64,000 nucleotides of DNA from Orbilia blumenaviensis (Eukaryota > Ascomycota > Orbiliomycetes > Orbiliales > Orbiliaceae). The position numbers were made by a program, and so were the translations under genes. Under the pieces are notes generated by a model, which worked only from the letters and a program-made list of their open reading frames with translations, was not told the DNA's origin and made no database searches. How positions within the stretch are numbered: position 1 is the first letter of the stretch; each line of letters begins with the position of its first letter. This document shows, piece after piece, positions 59,102 through 64,000 of this stretch. The stretch spans positions 434,001 through 498,000 of the forward strand of contig JAVHNS010000015.1 of the NCBI GenBank assembly GCA_036872755.1, given 5' to 3'.

Positions 59102-60739
59102 TTACTTCGCCATTTCATAGCTTGTCCAGCAGATAGCCGTGCTAGGCATCGCGTTGACAATTCTTGGCCTCCATCCCCTCATAAACCCACGCATGCCCTC
59201 CCTCTCATTAATGATTCTGGCAGCGTCAAACAAGCTGCTACAAGTCCTTATCCTTGGATCCTGACTGTTTCCTCTTGTCTGTAAGAGTGTCTTGATCACA
59301 TCCAATGGTGTTGTCAGACCCGCGGCAACAGCACCGGCCAGACCACCGCTAACGCAATGTGTTAATGGGTCGTATTTCTTCTGCGGGTTGAGGACCTTTG
59401 AAAGAGATTCGTAGGCAGTGAATTGAATTGCAGTGAAGGGAATAGTCATGGCCAAAGTAGTCGGATATGAGACATAGAAAGCCCGGAGGCCTTCATGGCG
59501 GTGGACGGTACGAGCACAGTCAAAGACCGAACTATATGTTGAGTTGTGCATTTGCATGCGTTGTTTGATCACTATAATCCAACGTCATGTCAAAAATCAG
59601 CCCTCCGCTCTCAGTTCTGTGGTTTTTTGCGTAAAAACGTGGGGGCACAACAATCAGGCGGAGATATTTACCGTCGAAGGGGTTCATTAAGGCATCGCTG
59701 GCGATGGTCGCACAAGCACCGGCAGTCGCTGATTACACTCTGTCAGCCTTTCACTCTTATAGGATCCTTTGTCGGCTCTTATCTTCTGTTTGGCAAGAAC
59801 ATACCGACGGCAATTGGATGATGGTCATTTCCCACGTTCCCACCGAGGTTGTGCTTCACAAACTCGTACGTGGCGAAGTAGACGGCGTGTGCAGGGCCTG
59901 TTCGTGGTCATAGTCAGCCTTTTATTCGCAGAGATATCGCTGAGGTCCCGTATTTGGGCACAGAGGACGTTTTGGTGATAGTGTATGGAGGGGTAACCAT
60001 ACCAGCCCCGACAACCACGCTGCTAATCCCCCGCCAAAGTGTCCGCGCGCCTTCTGTCGCAGAAATCTGAGATACAGCATTTGCGATTCCAGTATATGCG
60101 GTCGCCGACCCAGCGGGATTGACGATCTGCATTCTCGTCTACATTTTAGAAATGTTATTAGCAGTCTGTTTGACCAATATCACCATTTAAGGTGTCTACA
60201 CCCGATTCGTGGGAAACCACTGCAACCCCCCCACCATATTGGGGGGATCCGATATCGCAGGTTTCTTCCCGCGATACCTATTGGGCAAGTCGGAGGTGGT
60301 ATTTACCTTGATCGCGTCTACTGGGTACATAACAGTATGCTCCATGATACCGGCGAAAGCGCCGGCCAGGAGATTAGAGAGCAATGAGGTGTTCGGAGGT
60401 AGAGCCTGTGAAATATCATTTTTACCAAGTGTTTTCTCTCTCTCTGGCCCTCAAACTCTCGTGTCAGCCGGGGATACGTCCAATTGATGGGGTACACACG
60501 GCGACCGAGGCGGGGAAGAGAAAGAGAAAAAAATTGGCACAGCAGTTAGCGGAACACGTTCCAATCATCGTCGCCCGCAGGCAGTTTGCTGTTGCTGTTG
60601 CTATTTTCTTTGTCTTAAGAAACTTAGCAACGACGCCATCACAACGTAGTGGTGACGATTTGGTAGACGTATAAGTGATGATAGTGGGATATCGACATAC
60701 CTCATATTCGTACTCCTCCGGAGGCTCAATATTGGCCAT
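59102..60739 (-). CDS. MRS4: Mitoferrin, mitochondrial iron carrier
   Basis: Six exons: 60739-60701, 60405-60307, 60138-60003, 59897-59805, 59728-59672 and 59571-59102, giving 297 residues, the usual carrier length. Introns are 295, 168, 105, 75 and 100 nt. It belongs to the mitochondrial carrier family, Mrs3/Mrs4 (mitoferrin) branch, which moves ferrous iron across the inner membrane for haem and Fe-S synthesis. All three carrier signatures are present: YPVDAIK (Lys46), NPFDVIK (Pro139-Lys144) and TPLDVIK (Pro230-Lys235). Mitoferrin-specific strings are AGIMEHTVMYPVD, GPAHAVYFATYE and SDALMNPFDVIKQRMQ. Two of the signatures are cut or bordered by introns at equivalent places. The first exon codes for only 13 residues, so the start depends on the 295-nt intron being real; the MANIEPPEEYEYE amino end is plausible. 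The gene lies just downstream of the peroxiredoxin on the same strand. Confidence 0.94.
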
Positions 60740-62054
60740 CCGTTCTAGCTTTGCGTCTAAGGCAGCCAGTTTGACGGTTTGAAGTGGGAAGGATGGGGTT
60801 GGTGTTTGTCGTGGGATGGAAGGATGAAAGAGAGGGAAAAGGCGAGATCGGGAACAGAACTAGGTTTCTGCTGACCGTATGCACTCAACAGAGATTATCA
60901 AGGGAAAAAACAGCGTCAACCCGCACAAAGATGGAGGCGAAAAGGATGATGAGATGGCGATGATGTTGGACGGTGGTCGAGCTGGTGGAGAGGAAGATAA
61001 TTGCACGACCAGGAAGAATTTAATTGAAGACCGGGGTGCTGTCTAACAGTGGAATAGCGCGGGAGGCCCAAGGAAAAGGATGTGTCTTTCCAAGCGCTGG
61101 TTTTTTCATGCAGCTGTTGAGGGTCCGGTAGATGGGAAGGGTGTCACTAAGAAAGTATCTCCACGGAAAATACACCCTTCTTCACTGATAATTTGTCACT
61201 ACGGTTTTTTTTTTTGTTGGATAAGAAAAGAAATAGAGAAGATAATATAGATACGGAAGAGATAATATTGTATGTACGCACGTGGTGATATCTCTAAATT
61301 TAAGATCGGTTTTGCAGTTCTTTGATGCACCAGGAACTTCAATTAAAAAGTTATCCCGCGACGTCACGATGCTCTTGATCTTGATCTTAAGCTGGGGGGC
61401 AAGCTGCGCTGTGGAGAACAAACTACTTTCTTTCGCGCGGCGAAGGGGAGAGATTATCTAGATAATCTATCTTTTTTTTTTTTTATCCTCGGAGCCACTC
61501 GGCTTGATCTTTTCCCTTGTCATCAGCCTGCATCCTCTTCCCATCCCATCGGCCCGGTTGGAACCTCCTTTTTCCAGGATTAGTCCCAGCCTCGTGAACA
61601 AACACCCCCCATCCTTAAAGCCGACTGGGGCAAACACCCGGCGTCTCCTTCTTGCCGACCGGCGTCGTTCAATAACGTTTTATCAGATGCAAACTGACCT
61701 CGCTGGGACGACAAACGTTGCAAACAGGTCTGTAGCAGTGCTGAGCTCTTTTGCTAAAATAACCGACCATGACTCGCATTTTTGTCTTGTCCTTTTCTTG
61801 CGTTCGCGTTCTCCAGTCTATAGCAAATAGGGTCTCATCGGTCTCGTAACGGGAATCACAAGCTGGGGAAGGAAGATCGATCCATCAAAGGTCTGGAACC
61901 TGTATGTAGTAGTGGCTTAGTCAACCGTCTCTGGGGTAGCGGTGTTTGTCCGATTTGATTTGAATTTTTTTTCCATGCATTATATTTACAACGCTTTCCA
62001 CACAAGCGCATGCTTCGATCCCGACGCCATGGCGCTGCTCTAGATCTAGGGCGT
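60740..62054. other. Intergenic region upstream of mitoferrin
   Basis: This 1.3 kb stretch holds the mitoferrin promoter and the 3' flank of the peroxiredoxin gene. It contains nine GATAA sites on the two strands between 60895 and 61465, an 18-bp perfect palindrome at 61451-61468, and short T-runs. Frames such as 61504-61830 lack an ATG start and show no motif. Confidence 0.65.
60895..61468. promoter_or_regulatory. GATA-site cluster upstream of mitoferrin
   Basis: GATAA starts on the plus strand at 60996, 61187, 61220, 61241, 61261 and 61461, and TTATC (GATAA on the minus strand) at 60895, 61351 and 61454. The last pair forms an inverted repeat inside an 18-bp perfect palindrome at 61451-61468. 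Fungal GATA factors of the SreA type repress iron-uptake genes when iron is plentiful, and mitoferrin is a plausible target. The sites are seen; binding is inference, and A/T-rich stretches raise the chance count. Confidence 0.45.
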
Positions 62055-62979
62055 CTACAAGACTTTCTCCGCGACGGTATCTAGAAGCGCCACCCAAGTT
62101 AGTATTCAATCCTATAGAAGTCTCAAGAAAAAGAAACAAATATCAAGTGAAATCAAAGAAAGTAAAAACCAATAAAGAAGAGATATATGAAAACTGACCG
62201 TTGACACCAGTATTGTCACCCTCCTCGAATACTTTGCTAACCTTTCCATTCTCAACCACAACTGCGTATCTCTTGTTCCTCAAGGTTCCAAAGATGGCCG
62301 AAGACTTCTCGAAAGTCATGCCCATCTTCTTTGCGAAGTCGCCGTCGGCATCGGCCAAGAAGCGGATCTGATAGACTCGTCTTAGTAATAATGTCTTAAA
62401 AGATTGAAACTGGGGTGGGTGACGTACGCCAGATTCCTTAGCCCCGGGAATGGATTCTTTCCATGCCTATTATGATGGGTTTTCTGTTTCAGTGTCTGCA
62501 ATATTATATCCGATTGATAAATGGCATTGTTTGTCTGTTTGTTACCTTCATAACGAACGGGTCGTTGACACCAATCACATATGTCGGGGTGCTCTTGATA
62601 TCCTTGTGAGCGATATATCCGGGCACATGTGACGCCGAACACGCCGGGCCTAATTTGCACAATCAAAGAAAAAAATTACAATTAATACCCATTCCAGCTC
62701 CCATGCCATCCTCGTATCTTTTCTGTCTTCTTTAAGGAGTTTTGGTGAGACGTTTTGGTGGATGGGAAGGGACATACTAAATGCGCCTGGCACTCCAACA
62801 ATGACAGCCTTCTTCAAACCAGCTAGTTCGGAGGCGATATCAACCACATTTCCTGGAGAATCCTCCTTCAGCTCGACGGAGGGGATTGCATCACCAACAG
62901 CGATGAATCTTGCTGGTGTAGAATGGAATTGACGAATCCCACGGCTGGATTGGCGGAGAGTGGTACGAAGGAAGCTCAT
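62055..62979 (-). CDS. Mitochondrial Prx5-type peroxiredoxin, single Cys
   Basis: Five exons: 62979-62778, 62649-62546, 62466-62428, 62367-62199 and 62080-62055, giving 179 residues; introns are 128, 78, 59 and 118 nt. The last exon codes for only eight whole residues (TVAEKVL plus a shared Asp codon) after a TACTAAC branch point. It is a thioredoxin-fold peroxidase of the Prx5/Ahp1/PMP20 group, reducing peroxides at a Cys thiol. Residues 1-25 form an Arg/Ser/Thr-rich presequence without acidic residues, so a mitochondrial matrix site is likely. The active site reads P64-GAF-S68-PA-C71, the family PxxxTxxC motif with Ser for Thr. Cys71 is the only cysteine in the model, so it should use a one-Cys mechanism. 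Other marks are YVIGVNDPFVMKAW and RYAVVVENGKV. No peroxisomal tripeptide ends the protein. Confidence 0.93.
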
Positions 62980-64000
62980 TTTTTTTAGAGTGAGAGAGAT
63001 TTCTGAAGGTCAATTGGTGATTTTGGAGGAGTAATTGGCAGAGGAGGAGGAGGAGTTGAAGAGGAGATGATTGGATTTGTGAGGGGAAGCTTAGCTCAAG
63101 CTTAAGAATTGGCTGAAATGGTTGGATTGGAATGGAATGTTGGGGGCTTCTTGGACACTGCGGCAGGGGATTGGCGACGTCATTGCCGCATTTGTTGCCG
63201 CCCTGGACTATTCCCATTTTAGGATCACAACATCCTCAACACGTTCTTATGACTGGACCCACACTGTCGACATAAACCTGGAATTTTAAAGATTATAGAC
63301 GATCTGGAAAGCACTATACGATTCTAGCCTATTTCTCTATATACAAACATAACGATTGTACGATGACTTTCCAACTATGAGATAACCCGGGAGGCTCCCT
63401 TTGACACCAGTCATCTTTTAGGGTTGGACGCCTGCTTCTCGAATATTTCCTCTGCAAGTCCCAGGCCAACTTGGCCGGTGAGACAAACCCTGTCTATGGG
63501 CTAGAAGGTAAGACGCACACCTATTGGGCCCATGGGTATGTGTATCTCCAAATGCCGACATGCACATGGTCATGGATTATCGGTGTATTGGTGTCAACGT
63601 CCCGTCATAACGAAAGGCAACACAAAGTAATTATCTCTTGATGCGGTGCCGGATTGTATTGAAGTTGCTTTTGAGTATCATGGTCGATGGATCCGGGCCC
63701 GGCCTCTAGGAACCGGAGATCCGTTTTACCATGTCAGTCGTGTCGGGATCCAGTCCCCTTACAGCTCGACATGCTTGTATAGTGCCATCTCTTTTGAAGA
63801 ATTCCCCCTAACCCAGGTATCAGCCTATTTCATACCAAAGCGATACCTCGAGGTCGACGCACTTCTCTATATATATATAGATGAGAAAGCAGGCTTTACA
63901 TTCTGGCTTGGAATAAAATTAAGGGTATCATATCGGGGGGTTGTGTGTCGCTCAAATTGATCGGTCGGAGCTGCCGGCTTATCTGTGGGAGATGCTAATC
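62980..64000. other. Peroxiredoxin promoter and right-edge sequence
   Basis: The left 250 bp hold the peroxiredoxin promoter with six CCAAT boxes and GA-rich sequence. The remainder to the edge shows no ATG-started coding region of useful length. An open frame at 63646-63960 has protein-like composition but begins with GTG and reaches no recognised motif; it could be an exon of a gene continuing to the right. Confidence 0.55.
63013..63174 (-). promoter_or_regulatory. Six CCAAT boxes upstream of peroxiredoxin
   Basis: ATTGG on the plus strand, that is CCAAT on the coding strand, starts at 63013, 63034, 63070, 63108, 63126 and 63170, all within 195 bp of the start codon at 62979. A pentamer is expected about 0.2 times by chance in this length on one strand. 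The spacing (18-44 bp) is irregular, so it is not a tandem repeat. The fungal CCAAT-binding complex, known to control oxidative-stress genes, is the obvious candidate; actual binding is inference. Confidence 0.6.

Noticed and set aside
63646..63960. An open frame of 104 codons near the right edge
   Set aside because: It starts with GTG, has no family match and no supported upstream exon. It may belong to a gene outside the window, but the sequence here does not prove it.

Overview
This window is nuclear DNA of a filamentous ascomycete fungus (Pezizomycotina). The evidence is the many short introns (about 50-130 nt) with GTNNGT-type donors and CTAAC/TAC-like branch points, the fungal-type hybrid histidine kinase, the fungal secreted S1/P1 nuclease, a secreted Ser/Thr-rich protein and CT-rich promoters. 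I cannot name the class or species. The window is gene-poor for such a fungus: 13 well supported or likely genes and one weak small ORF make about 22-23 kb of coding exon in 64 kb. The largest intergenic stretches are 10.4 kb and 7.2 kb, and they are rich in homopolymer runs and microsatellites. I see no transposase, LTR element, tRNA or rRNA.

Layout, left to right: the 3' end of a peroxisomal SCP2-type thiolase (+); a disordered zinc-knuckle protein (-); a 10 kb gene desert; a small hypothetical ORF (+) and COX18 (+), convergent with ALG11 (-); ALG11 is head to head with RQC1/TCF25 (+); RQC1 is convergent with a secreted S1/P1 nuclease (-); an unrecognised 791-residue low-complexity nuclear-type protein (-); the exportin MSN5/XPO5 in seven exons (-); a secreted Ser/Thr-rich protein with a polybasic processing-like site (+); the cohesin acetyltransferase ECO1 (-); a second, 7.2 kb gene-poor stretch; a 13-exon hybrid histidine kinase (+); mitoferrin (-); and a mitochondrial one-cysteine peroxiredoxin (-).

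The genes are mostly unrelated housekeeping functions, so this is not a biosynthetic cluster. Three products act in mitochondria (COX18, mitoferrin, peroxiredoxin); the last two, iron import and peroxide removal, are adjacent and on the same strand. The most informative non-coding signals are a twin MCB box upstream of ECO1, six same-strand CCAAT boxes upstream of the peroxiredoxin, a GATA-site cluster with an 18-bp palindrome upstream of mitoferrin, and a (TG)14 tract abutting a 3' splice site in the exportin. I did not find a convincing undescribed multi-gene system. Exon boundaries were assembled by hand from splice signals and reading-frame continuity; all spliced models given here close in frame.
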